From Gordionus sp. m RMFG-2023 (Eukaryota; Nematomorpha; Gordioida; Chordodea; Parachordodidae), in assembly GCF_954871325.1 (NCBI RefSeq), contig NC_088778.1, positions 31,012,730-31,076,729 of the forward strand: a stretch of DNA of 64,000 nucleotides. Direction: 5' to 3'. The stretch's first letter is position 1, and every line of letters starts with the position of its first letter. This document shows positions 25,301 through 36,626 of this stretch, piece after piece. The notes beneath the pieces are model-generated. The model was not told where the DNA came from. It searched no databases and was given only the letters and a program-made list of their open reading frames with translations. A program made the translations under genes and the position numbers.

Positions 25301-28300
25301 ACGTTCTACGTTTAGTGTATTTTCCTCTAGTGGTTTTTAGTCTTCTAGTAGTTTTCCGTGTTCTAGTAGTTTTAGGACTTTTAGTTCTTTTTTTAGTCGT
25401 TTTCGGTTTAGTCGTTTTATGTGTTCTAGTAGTTTTAGAAGACGTTCTTGGTTTATTGGTTTTCGCTTTGGTGGTTTTTGGTCTTCTAGTTATTTTTTTA
25501 GTAGTTTTTGGTTGAGTGGTTTTATGTGTTCGAGTAGTTCTTAAAGACGTTCTACGTTTTGTGGTTTTTGCTCTAGTTATTTTTAGTCCTCTAGTAGTTT
25601 TCCGTGTTCTAGTAGTTTTAGGACTTTTAGTTCTTTTTTTAGTCGTTTTCGGTTTAGTTGTTTTATGTATTCTAGTAGTTTTAGAAGACGTTCTAGGTTT
25701 AGTGGTTTTCGCTTTGGTGGTTTTTGGTCTTCTAGTTGTTTTTTTAGTAGTTTTTGGTTGAGTGGTTTTATGTGTTCGAGTAGTTCTTAAAGATGTTCTA
25801 CGTTTTGTGGTTTTTAGTCTTCTAGTAGTTTTCCGTGTTCTAGTAGTTTTAGGACTTTTAGTTCTTTTTTTAGTCGTTTTCGGTTTAGTCGTTTTATGTG
25901 TTCTAGTAGTTTTAGAAGACGTTCTTGGTTTAGTGGTTTTCGCTTTGGTGGTTTTTGGTCTTCTAGTTGTTTTTTTAGTAGTTTTTGGTTGAGTGGTTTT
26001 ATGTGTTCGAGTAGTTCTTAAAGATGTTCTACGTTTTGTGGTTTTTAGTCTTCTAGTAGTTTTACGTGTTCTAGTAGTTTTAGGACTTTTAGTTCTTTTT
26101 TTAGTCGTTTTCGGTTTAGTCGTTTTATGTGTTCTAGTAGTTTTAGAAGACGTTCTTGGTTTAGTGGTTTTCGCTTTGGTGGTTTTTGGTCTTCTAGTTG
26201 TTTTTTTAGTAGTTTTTGGTTGAGTGGTTTTATGTGTTCGAGTAGTTCTTAAAGACGTTCTACGTTTTGTGGTTTTTGCTCTAGTTATTTTTAGTCCTCT
26301 AGTAGTTTTCCGTGTTCTAGTAGTTTTAGGACTTTTAGTTCTTTTTTTAGTCGTTTTCGGTTTAGTTGTTTTATGTGTTCTAGTAGTTTTAGAAGACGTT
26401 CTAGGTTTAGTGGTTTTCGCTTTGGTGGTTTTTGGTCTTCTAGTTGTTTTTTTAGTAGTTTTTGGTTGAGTGGTTTTATGTGTTCGAGTAGTTCTTAAAG
26501 ATGTTCTACGTTTTGTGGTTTTTAGTCTTCTAGTAGTTTTCCGTGTTCTAGTAGTTTTAGGACTTTTAGTTCTTTTTTTAGTAGTTTTCGGTTTAGTTGT
26601 TTTATGTGTTCTAGTAGTTCTATAAGATGTTCTAGGTTTAGTGGTTTTCGCTTTAGTGGTTTTTGGTCTTTTAGTTGTTTTTTTACTAGTTTTTGTGTTG
26701 AGTGGTTTTATGTGTTCGAGTAGTTCTTAAAGATGTTCTACGTTTTGTGGTTTTTAGTCTTCTAGTAGTTTTCCGTGTTCTAGTAGTTTTAGGACTTTTA
26801 GTTCTTTTTTTAGTCGTTTTCGGTTTAGTCGTTTTATGTGTTCTAGTAGTTTTAGAAGACGTTCTTGGTTTAGTGGTTTTCGCTTTGGTGGTTTTTGGTC
26901 TTCTAGTTGTTTTTTTAGTAGTTTTTGGTTGAGTGGTTGTATGTGTTCGAGTAGTTCTTAAAGACGTTCTACGTTTTGTGGTTTTTGCTCTAGTTATTTT
27001 TAGTCCTCTAGTAGTTTTACGTGTTCTAGTAGTTTTAGGACTTTTAGTTCTTTTTTTAGTAGTTTTCGGTTTACTTGTTTTATGTGTTCTAGGAGTTCTA
27101 GAAGACGTTATAGGTTTAATGGTTTTCGCTTTGGTGGTTTTTGGTCTTCTAGTTTTTTTTTTAGTAGTTTTTGGTTGAGTGGTTTTATGTGTTCGAGTAG
27201 TTCTTAAAGACGTTCTACGTTTAGTGGTTTTTGCTCTAGTGGTTTTTAGTCTTCTAGTAGTTTTCCGTGTTCTAGTAGTTTTAATGCTTTTAGTTCTTTT
27301 TTTAGTAGTTTTCGGTTTAGTGGTTTTATGTGTTCTAGTAGTTCTATAAGATGTTCTAGGTTTAGTGGTTTTTGCTTTTTTGGTTTTTGTTCTTTTAGTT
27401 GTTTTTTTACTAGTTTTTGGTTGAGTGGTTTTATGTGTTCGAGTAGTTCTTAAAGACGTTCTACGTTTTGTGGTTTTTATTTTTCTAGTAGTTTTCCGTG
27501 TTCTAGTAGTTTTAGGACTTTTAGTTCTTTTTTTAGTCGTTTTCGGTTTAGTCGTTTTATGTGTTCTAGTAGTTTTAGAAGACGTTCTTGGTTTATTGGT
27601 TTTCGCTTTGGTGGTTTTTGGTCTTCTAGTTGTTTTTTTAGTAGTTTTTGGTTGAGTGGTTTTATGTGTTCGAGTAGTTCTTAAAGACGTTCTACGTTTT
27701 GTGGTTTTTGCTCTAGTTATTTTTAGTCCTCTAGTAGTTTTCCGTGTTCTAGTAGTTTTAGGACTTTTAGTTCTTTTTTAGTCGTTTTCGGTTTAGTTGT
27801 TTTATGTGTTCTAGTAGTTTTAGAAGACGTTCTAGGTTTAGTGGTTTTCGCTTTGGTGGTTTTTGGTCTTCTAGTTGTTTTTTTAGTAGTTTTTGGTTGA
27901 GTGGTTTTATGTGTTCGAGTAGTTCTTAAAGATGTTCTACGTTTTGTGGTTTTTAGTCTTCTAGTAGTTTTCCGTGTTCTAGTAGTTTTAGGACTTTTAG
28001 TTCTTTTTTTAGTCGTTTTCGGTTTAGTCGTTTTATGTGTTCTAGTAGTTTTAGAAGACGTTCTTGGTTTAGTGGTTTTCGCTTTGGTGGTTTTTGGTCT
28101 TCTAGTTGTTTTTTTAGTAGTTTTTGGTTGAGTGGTTTTATGTGTTCGAGTAGTTCTTAAAGATGTTCTACGTTTTGTGGTTTTTAGTCTTCTAGTAGTT
28201 TTACGTGTTCTAGTAGTTTTAGGACTTTTAGTTCTTTTTTTAGTCGTTTTCGGTTTAGTCGTTTTATGTGTTCTAGTAGTTTTAGAAGACGTTCTTGGTT

Positions 28301-31300
28301 TAGTGGTTTTCGCTTTGGTGGTTTTTGGTCTTCTAGTTGTTTTTTTAGTAGTTTTTGGTTGAGTGGTTTTATGTGTTCGAGTAGTTCTTAAAGACGTTCT
28401 ACGTTTTGTGGTTTTTGCTCTAGTTATTTTTAGTCCTCTAGTAGTTTTCCGTGTTCTAGTAGTTTTAGGACTTTTAGTTCTTTTTTTAGTCGTTTTCGGT
28501 TTAGTTGTTTTATGTGTTCTAGTAGTTTTAGAAGACGTTCTAGGTTTAGTGGTTTTCGCTTTGGTGGTTTTTGGTCTTCTAGTTGTTTTTTTAGTAGTTT
28601 TTGGTTGAGTGGTTGTATGTGTTCGAGTAGTTCTTAAAGACGTTATACGTTTTGTGGTTTTTGCTCTAGTTATTTTTAGTCCTCTAGTAGTTTTACGTGT
28701 TCTAGTAGTTTTAGGACTTTTAGTTCTTTTTTTAGTAGTTTTCGGTTTACTTGTTTTATGTGTTCTAGGAGTTCTAGAAGACGTTATAGGTTTAATGGTT
28801 TTCGCTTTGGTGGTTTTTGGTCTTCTAGTTTTTTTTTTAGTAGTTTTTGGTTGAGTGGTTTTATGTGTTCGAGTAGTTCTTAAAGACGTTCTACGTTTAG
28901 TGGTTTTTGCTCTAGTGGTTTTTAGTCTTCTAGTAGTTTTCCGTGTTCTAGTAGTTTTAATGCTTTTAGTTCTTTTTTTAGTAGTTTTCGGTTTAGTTGT
29001 TTTATGTGTTCTAGTAGTTCTATAAGATGTTCTAGGTTTAGTGGTTTTTGCTTTTTTGGTTTTTGTTCTTTTAGTTGTTTTTTTACTAGTTTTTGGTTGA
29101 GTGGTTTTATGTGTTCGAGTAGTTCTTAAAGACGTTCTACGTTTTGTGGTTTTTATTTTTCTAGTAGTTTTCCGTGTTCTAGTAGTTTTAGGACTTTTAG
29201 TTCTTTTTTTAGTCGTTTTCGGTTTAGTCGTTTTATGTGTTCTAGTAGTTTTAGAAGACGTTCTTGGTTTAGTGGTTTTCGCTTTGGTGGTTTTTGGTCT
29301 TCTAGTTGTTTTTTTAGTAGTTTTTGGTTGAGTGGTTTTATGTGTTCGAGTAGTTCTTAAAGACGTTCTACGTTTTGTGGTTTTTGCTCTAGTGGTTTTT
29401 AGTCCTCTAGTAGTTTTACGTGTTCTAGTAGTTTTAGGACTTTTAGTTCTTTTTTTAGTCGTTTTCGGTTTAGTCGTTTTATATGTTCTAGTAGTTGTAG
29501 AAGACGTTCTTGGTTTAGTGGTTTTCGCTTTGGTGGTTTTTGGTCTTCTAGTTATTTTTTTAGTAGTTTTTGGTTGAGTGGTTTTATGTGTTCGAGTTGT
29601 TCTTAAAGAAGTTCTACGTTTAGTGGTTTTTGCTCTAGTGGTTTTTAGTCTTCTAGTAGTTTTCCGTGTTCTAGTAGTTTTAGGACTTTTAGTTCTTTTT
29701 CTAGTAGTTTTCGGTTTAATTGTTTTATGTGTTCTAGTAATTCTGGAAGAGGTTCTAGGTTTAGTAGTTATCGCTTTGGTGGTTTTTGGTCTTCTAGTTG
29801 TTTTTTTAGTAGTTTTTGGTTGAGTGGTTTTATGTGTTCGAATAGTTCTTAAAGACGTTCTACGTTTTGTGGTTTTTGCTCTAGTTATTTTTAGTCCTCT
29901 AGTAGTTTTACGTGTTCTAGTAGTTTTAGGACTTTTAGTTCTTTTTTTAGTAGTTTTCGGTTTAGTTGTTTTATGTGTTCTAGTAGTTCTGGAAGAAGTT
30001 CTAGGTTTAGTGGTTATCGCTTTGGTGGTTTTTGGTCTTCTAGTTGTTTTTTTAGTAGTTTTTGGTTGTGTGGTTTTATGTGTTCGAGTAGTTCTTAAAG
30101 ACGTTCTACGTTTTGTGGTTTTTGCTCTAGTTATTTTTAGTCCTCTAGTAGTTTTACGTGTTCTAGTAGTTTTAGGACTTTTAGTTCTTTTTTTAGTAGT
30201 TTTCGGTTTACTTGTTTTATGTGTTCTAGGAGTTCTAGAAGACGTTATAGGTTTAATGGTTTTCGCTTTGGTGGTTTTTGATCTTCTAGTTGTTTTTTTA
30301 GTAGTTTTTGGTTGAGTGGTTTTATGTGTACGAGTAGTTCTTAAAGACGTTCTACGTTTAGTGGTTTTTGCTCTAGTGGTTTTTAGTCTTCTAGTAGTTT
30401 TACGTGTTCTAGTAGTTTTAGGACTTTTAGTTCTTTTTTTAGTAGTTTTCGGTTTAGTCGTTTTATATGTTCTAGTAGTTCTAGAAGACGTTATAGGTTT
30501 AGTCGTTTTCGCTTTGGTGGTTTTTGGTCTCCTAGTTCTTTTTTTTGTAGTTTTCGGTTTACTTGTTTTATGTGTTCTAGGAGTTCTAGAAGACGTTATA
30601 GGTTTAATGGTTTTCGCTTTGGTGGTTTTTGGTCTTCTAGTTGTTTTTTTAGTAGTTTTTGGTTGAGTGGTTTTATGTGTTCGAATAGTTCTTAAAGATG
30701 TTCTAGGTTTAGTAATTTTTGCTCTAGTGGTTTTTTGTCTTCTTGTAGTCTTCCGGATTTTAGTAGTTTTAGGACTTTTAGTTCTTTTTTTAGTAGTTTT
30801 CGGTTTACTTGTTTTATGTGTTCTAGGAATTCTAGAAGACGATATAGGTTTAATGGTTTTCGCTTTGGTGGTTTTTGGTCTTCTAGTTGTTTTTTTAGTA
30901 GTTTTTGGTTGAGTGGTTTTATGTGTTCGAGTAGTTCTTAAAAACGTTTTAGGTTTAGTGGTTTTTGCTTTAGTGGTTTTTAGACTTCTAGTAGTTTTCC
31001 GTGTTCTAGTAGTTTTAGTACTTTTAGTTCTTTTTTTAGTAGTTTTCAGGTTTAGTTGCTTTGGTGGTTTTTTGTTTTCTAGTAGTTTCGGCTGTTCTAG
31101 TAGTTTTAGGACTTCTTGTTTTACTAGATTTTGATCTAGTGGTTTTATATGTTTTGGTAGTAATTAAAGTTCTATGTTTAGTGGTTTTCGCTCTGGTTGT
31201 TTTAGGTTTTCTAGTAGTTTCGACGGTTCTAGTAGTTTTAGGACTTCTAGTTTTAGTAGATTTTGATCTAGTATTTTTATGTTTTTTGGTAATAATTATA

Positions 31301-32711
31301 GACGTTCTATGTTTAGTTGTTTTCGCTTTGTTTGTTTTTGGTTTTCTAGTTGAAACGTGGGTTCTAGTAATTTTAGAACTTCTAGTTCTCATTTTTGTAG
31401 TTTTTGATATAATAGTTTTATGTGTTCTGGTAGTTTTTAGAGACTTTCTAGGTTTAGTTATTTTCGTTTTTTTTGTTTTTGGTTTTCTAGTTGTAATAGG
31501 GGTTATAGTAGTTTTAGGACTTCTAGTTTTTTTAGTTTTTGATCTAAAAGTTTTATCTGTTCTAATAGTAATTAAAGACGTTCTATGTTTAGAGGTTTTG
31601 GCTCTTGTGGTCTTTGGTTTTCTTGTTGTTTCGGGAGTTCTAGTAGTTTTATGACTTTTAGTTATTTTTTTAGTAGATTTTGATCTACTAGTTTTATGTG
31701 TTTTTTTAGTAATTAAAGATGTCTTATGTTTAGTTGATTTCGCTCTTGTGGTTTTTGGTTTTCTAGTTTTAACGAGGGTTCTAGTAGTTTTAGGACTTCT
31801 AGTGTTTGTAGTTTTTGGTCTAATTGTTTTATCTGTTCTAGTGGTTATTAAAGACGTTCTATGTTTAATGGTTTTATCTCTTGTGGTCTTTGGTTTTTTA
31901 GTAGTTTCAGCGGTTCTAGTAGTTTTAGGACTTCTAGTTTTAGTAGATTTTAATCTAGTAGCTTTATGTGTTTTGGTAGTAATTAAAGATTTTCTATGTT
32001 TAGTGGTTTTCGCTCTGGTTGTTTTTGGTTTTCTAGTTGTAACGGGTGTTCTAGTAGTTTTAGGACTTCTAACTTTAGACGATTTTGATCTATGGGTTTT
32101 ATGTGTTTTGGTAGTAATTAAAGACGTTCTATGTTTAGTGGTTTTCGCTCTGGTTGTTTTTGGTTTTCTAGTTATAACGGGGGTTTTAGTAGTTGTAGTT
32201 TTTGGTTTATTTGTTTTCGGTGTCCTAGTAGATATTGGTGTTCTAGTTGTTCTTAGTTTAGTTGTTTTCCGTTTTGTAGGTCTTAGCTTTCTCGTATTTT
32301 TATATGTTTTAGTAGTTTTCGCGATTCTTGTAAATCCAGGCTCAGACATTTTTGTCCACTTCTTGGTTTTATGTTTTCTAATAGTTCCATGGGTATTCGT
32401 GCTTTTAGGAACTCTAGTTTTCTTCTTCTTAGTTCTAATATGTTTTGGTTCTCTACTACTTCTTTGCTTTTGATTAGTTAGTCCCCTACTTCCTGTTCTA
32501 TTCGGGGTTATAGTACTTAACGTAATATTAGCATTTGATATTGTATTAGTGCTAATTGTGGTAGAATTAGATATTGTATTTGTCATTGTAGAATTGGTAG
32601 TAGAAGTAATATTAGTCACAATATTGGTTGTTTCGGTTCTATTCATACCGATTACCACTGTTCCTTCCCGATTTATTGGTACAATTCCATTATTGTAATA
32701 GATAGTGCCTT
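13398..32711 (-). CDS. Giant Thr/Lys/Arg-rich repetitive protein, main exon
   Basis: The minus strand is open in one continuous repeat-coding frame for about 19.3 kb (roughly 6,400 codons), ending at the stop at 13398. Layout from the N-terminus: an Asn/Thr/Ser-rich segment with several N-glycosylation sequons (NRT, NIT, NST) at 32500-32650; eight or so diverged units of about 47 codons (31046-32240); then about 70 units, mostly of 82 codons, built from 'KTTK/KTTR' words such as 'TTKPKTTKKTTRRPKTTKAK'. Composition is dominated by Thr, Lys, Arg, Pro and Ser, strongly cationic, with no recognised folded domain. Differences between units are often synonymous in this frame (Arg CGG/CGT, Pro CCT/CCA, Thr ACA/ACG), and unit length variants are 231, 246 and 264 bp, all multiples of three. 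Five single-base indels, near 31045, 27771, 26695, 21417 and 16505, break the frame as written. They are either assembly errors or decay. The start at 32711 assumes a splice acceptor. A structural, mucin-, silk- or cement-like secreted product is inferred, not shown. Confidence 0.6.
13880..31045 (-). repeat. 246-bp coding tandem repeat array (about 70 units)
   Basis: Long array with a dominant period of 246 bp. Each unit is itself two related halves of about 105 and 141 bp, the longer half carrying a 36-bp insert. Variants of 231 bp (15-bp deletion) and 264 bp (18-bp duplication of the 'TTTTCCGTGTTCTAGTAG' block) occur repeatedly. On the plus strand nearly every unit ends in an in-frame TGA, giving a false series of 81-residue hydrophobic frames. 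Only the minus strand stays open across units. The plus strand is strikingly T/G-rich and A/C-poor over the whole array. Confidence 0.95.
25516..29331 (-). repeat. Higher-order tandem duplication within the array
   Basis: Unit types recur in the same order: 25516-26469 matches 27656-28608 (offset about 2,139-2,140), and 26933-27655 matches 28609-29331 (offset 1,676). This reads as a duplicated 2.14-kb block in which the second copy lacks the roughly 463-bp segment corresponding to 26470-26932. The copies are nearly identical, including rare variants such as 'GGTTGTATGTG', so the event is recent. Confidence 0.8.
31046..32240 (-). repeat. Diverged N-terminal repeats of about 141 bp in the giant gene
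   Basis: About eight units of roughly 47 codons of the form 'TTRKPKTTRAKTTKHRTSLI' then 'TTKTHKTTR.KS.KTRSPK'. They are more diverged from each other than the main array and resemble its longer half-unit, which suggests that the main 246-bp unit arose from this type. Confidence 0.8.
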
Positions 32712-32745
32712 CTAAAACCTTTGCCTGGTTACCAACTAAAGTCTA

Positions 32746-33530
32746 ATTTAAAAAATAATTTAATCATATATCATTTTTTTCAGTATTACATTTTATTTAA
32801 TTCATTTTATTGGAATTAAATGATTTTAATTATATCCCAAATCTCTTTTGCTATAAAATATTTTATACTATGTATATTAGGAAACTTGATAAATAAATAC
32901 TATAGAATTCTGATCAAAATACTATAAAAATTTGCTTTTTTTAAACAAAGATATAAAATATTAATATAAATCATCAAAATAATTCATATTTGAAATTATT
33001 ATTAAATTCTAAAAAATAATTAACATGCTCGCCTATAGATTTCGTACTAAAGTTTGAAATAATGTCACTATAGATAATATAAAACTAAATTAGGTCTTGT
33101 TCTTACTTTATAATAAGCCTTACAGCGCATGACCTTTATTTATGAACTCCTAATAGTACTAAATGTGCTAAATTTGCTATATTGTCAAACTTATTAAAGA
33201 GAGGAGTATATAAAGTGAAATAGGACATAGGGGCAATTTATAGGAGGGGGGGGGGTAAGTATCATCAAAATATCTCGTCCTAAACTATGAGATTTTAAGT
33301 TTCCATATTTTTCTCTCATAACTATTCCTAGAAACCCAATTTATACTCACTTTTTTTTAACTATTTATTTAAACGATACATTTTTTAAATAATAACAACA
33401 AAAATAATATCTTAGTTCATGTTAGGATCTGACCATTAATTTACATCGTTTTAGAATTGTATATAGCTATAAATTTTGTTTCCTGAGATAAAAACATTAG
33501 TTGAGATTCGCTTTCCATATGAGATTTTAC
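32746..33530. other. AT-rich, likely intron of the giant gene
   Basis: No coding signal on either strand. It includes a G-homopolymer near 33243-33254. If the signal-peptide exon is correct, this is intronic. Confidence 0.35.
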
Positions 33531-33645
33531 CCACAATTTTTAGGTCCAAAATTGTCGATGACGAAACAGAAGTTATCAAAATAAAAAAAAAAAATTTCCA
33601 TTTAATTGTCCAAGTTAATGGATAATAGAGATTCGATTTTTTCAT
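33531..33645 (-). CDS. Candidate first exon (signal peptide) of the giant repeat gene
   Basis: The minus strand has an ATG (33645) starting 'MKKSNLYYPLTWTIKW' followed by the hydrophobic run 'KFFFFILITSVSSST', which resembles a signal peptide. The frame reaches a donor-like site 'GTGG|GTAAAATC' at 33531/33530 in phase 1. The acceptor-like 'GGTTTTAG|AAGGC' at 32712/32711 would continue in frame ('...KIVEGTIYYNNG') into the repeat exon, giving an 819-base intron. A second possible acceptor at about 32745 would need another upstream exon. This join rests only on frame and splice-site match, with a weak polypyrimidine tract. Confidence 0.35.
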
Positions 33646-33684
33646 TTTTATAAATGGAATGGGGAAGGGTATAGCTAACGGCAA

Positions 33685-35690
33685 AATAATGCATTTGTAT
33701 ACCAGTTTTATAAAAATAAATTTTTAAATTTCCGTTCGGATAAAACTGAGACCCCAAAGGAAATTCTGGGGATGAATCAGCGATACATATTCACTCACTC
33801 TACCCACCTAAACAAAAAATGACCATCTTTAATTTATAATTATTTATATTTTTTGATACTATTTATTTATTTTTAAATGAAATTTTAAGCAAATTGTTAT
33901 ACAAACCTTTGCCTTGAAATAAATACGATTTAATCTACAAATATTGTTCGGTTTATTTTAACTATACCTAATGAAAAATATTGTAAACAAATGACTCATT
34001 TTCCTTTTTCTAAAGTAGCTGCTGACCTAAGTATAATTATCAATTATAAAAAACGTACTCAAAATGTTCTCATTAAAACAATTATTTTTGAGTTATTTGT
34101 CATAAGATTTTATATAAAGGAACAGATGGCTCCTACTCGCTTCTCGTGTAGATGAAGGCTCAGGTACACTGTGTTATAATTGAACTTATACATTTGTATT
34201 TTATAAAAATAATTCAGTAAAACTTTATAGATTTAAAGAGGGATAATTTATCTATGTTTTCTGCAAATATAATCAAGTTCGATCAACAGGGTTTTATATT
34301 AATAATATTAACTTTTACTGTTTTATATTCATAAAAAGGTAACATCTTCAAAGTCGAAGAACATATGGAATGTTAATCATTATATTTTGACTTTATACAT
34401 AAAAATTTTTTTTTATACCCTTATTATTTTATCGAAATTATTATAAAAATTGAATATTTATATATATCTTATTATCGAAATAAATTGATTTATGAAGAAA
34501 AGAAATCCGACAAATATTAAAATCTAAGATTTCATGAAAGATTTTTATATTCATAAAAAAAATCCCAAAAAAGAGTTTTTTTCAAAAAAATTATTTGGAG
34601 TTTTAAAAAAATAATTTTAAAATTTTTGGAAATAAACAATAGGTTTTTTTTTGTTTAAACATTATTTAATTCTTCTCTTTTTTCCATTATATCCTTTAAT
34701 TGAGTAAAAAAAAATATGCTTTAGCGGAGGCTGGGATTAGGTAAACTCCGTGGCTTGGCAAACCACTTAATTTCATTTTAAAATTAAATACACCAGAAGG
34801 TTAAAATTTTATCATAATATAGTTTTTATTAGTTAACATTTATAAGACAAAAAAATCTTTCGAAATAATTAACTATTAAAAATTTTATTTAAGAAATAAA
34901 ATTTTGATGAAATTTAAAAGATTTTCACGAGACAGAATTTTAATTTTTATTAAAATTTTTAATCATTTGTATGTTGCAAAAGTTTAAACACGCTTATATA
35001 ATTTGGGAAAGTTTATGAGTATTTATTATATTTAGACATTATTTCAATCATAATTTGTCAATTAAGAGCTAGCAGGACTTGCTAAACCATACACGTCAAT
35101 TATAGAAGTTAACAATGAAATAATTTTAAAATCTTGAAAAGTCAATTTCATGGCTGTTTTATGATTGATATTTAAGATTTATGTCAAGAAACCATAATCA
35201 CTCCTTAAGATACTTATTTTTTTTATAACCAAAATTAAGTTTAAATTTTTATATATAATTAGCTTCAATTTATAAGTATTATAATATTTTGAACAATAAA
35301 ACAATAAAATTATTCTATGCGTATCATTATTAATAAATAAAAATGCATTCCAATTTATTATAGCCTAAAAAAAGGTTTAGGAAGTCCCATGAAGTGGTTT
35401 TACCTCACCCATCTATTAGAGCTCGTTGGAAAAAATTTTCACTTTGGCAAAAAATTAAAATTTAAAAAGAATGATTATATTCTTAAAATTTTTTATAAAG
35501 CACTTTTATAAAGCATAGTTTTAGGTATCTAATCATATATTATTTTTTATATTATCTAAAAAAAAACCAGGAGCTATAGCCAAATTTTGTAAAAATCGGT
35601 TTGACTAACCCCAGTCTCTCCTTTTTAAAAAAATGACATCTATATGAGTGAGATCTGAGAATAGCTAAAAATATCATATCAGAACATAAA
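33685..35690. other. AT-rich sequence, no gene identified
   Basis: Two kilobases of A/T-rich DNA without terminal repeats, RNA genes or convincing exons. Short open frames, for example minus 35552-35785, lack protein-like composition. Confidence 0.4.
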
Positions 35691-35694
35691 TAAA

Positions 35695-36340
35695 TTGGGG
35701 CAAATTTAAATGATGAATCCCATAAATTATATGTCATTGTTGAATCAAAAGCAGAGTGGGAATTTAATACTCCAACTCGCTGCAAGAGAAGCCCATCGTT
35801 TCAATATTTATATTCAGTCGAATAAATACTATATAAAAAAAAACTTTTTTATCCCCCTCTTAGATACTTTCACTACTCAAATGAATGAAAAGTTCTTGAT
35901 TCATAAGGTAGCACTTATAAATTTGCAAATATTATCATCGCAGAATTCTTCTGAATCCATTCCAAATCTTGATAGAGGAATAATTAAATATTTGGCAGAT
36001 TATTATTGTGAGGATGTTAATGTTGTATCTCAAAGATGCATTACCAGCTAAATGCAATGGTAATGAAAGGTTAACTACACTTGATAATGTTGCAAAATGT
36101 TGCTATTGAGGCCATGGAAAATTTTAAAACATATTTCCGACTATTTTCTTGTACATTAAAATTATTATAAATTTTGGTAACTTCTACCCTTTAGTAATTC
36201 CGCCAATGAAAGAAAATTTTTCTTCCTCGGGAAGAATAAAAATTTATCTAAGAAATACTACTCTGAAAATAGATTTAATTCTTAGTATAAATCAGGGAGT
36301 TTAGACCAAGTGCTGACGAAATTTGAAGAATTAGTTCAAT
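35695..36340 (+). pseudogene. Decayed hAT transposase, C-terminal part
   Basis: A plus-strand open frame (35710-36051) encodes 'FIPLLDTFTTQMNEKFLIHK', matching the block before the dimerisation domain in the TTF-finger/ZMYM-like branch of hAT transposases, where a consensus like 'FIPFLDH...L..RF..H' is usual. After frame changes, 36150-36300 gives remnants of the C-terminal hAT dimerisation domain, including 'SGRIKIYLRNTT', corresponding to the usual 'RRIKTYLRNT'. I see no terminal repeats or target duplication, so the transposon boundaries are lost. It is clearly dead. Confidence 0.65.
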
Positions 36341-36612
36341 CCCAAAAAGAAGATTATATCACATTATAAATTATTAATATGCTTCTTAATCATATTTTTT
36401 TCATGAATACTTTGTATATTTATATATATGCCATAAATCTTAAATTTTCTTTCTTTAATATTATATTTTTCAACATTTAATTTTTTTTTTTTAAAATATA
36501 TTTTAGCTTTAAAAAATTCATATTTTTATAGATAGTCACTAGTTATGGTCCAAATAAATTTCTGAAATTAAAGATAATCTTGAATAACTTATAGAAATGT
36601 TTTTTTTAATTA

Positions 36613-36626
36613 CCCCCCCCCCCCCC
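36613..36626. repeat. C14 homopolymer
   Basis: Fourteen consecutive C residues on the plus strand in otherwise AT-rich DNA. A likely site of sequencing-length uncertainty. Confidence 0.9.

Noticed and set aside
13402-31134. Dozens of plus-strand frames of about 81 codons, Val/Leu/Phe-rich, looking like tandem membrane peptides
   Set aside because: They start at GTG, each ends at a TGA at the unit boundary, and they are the exact antisense of the continuous minus-strand frame. Their hydrophobicity is a by-product of Thr/Lys/Arg codons read backwards.
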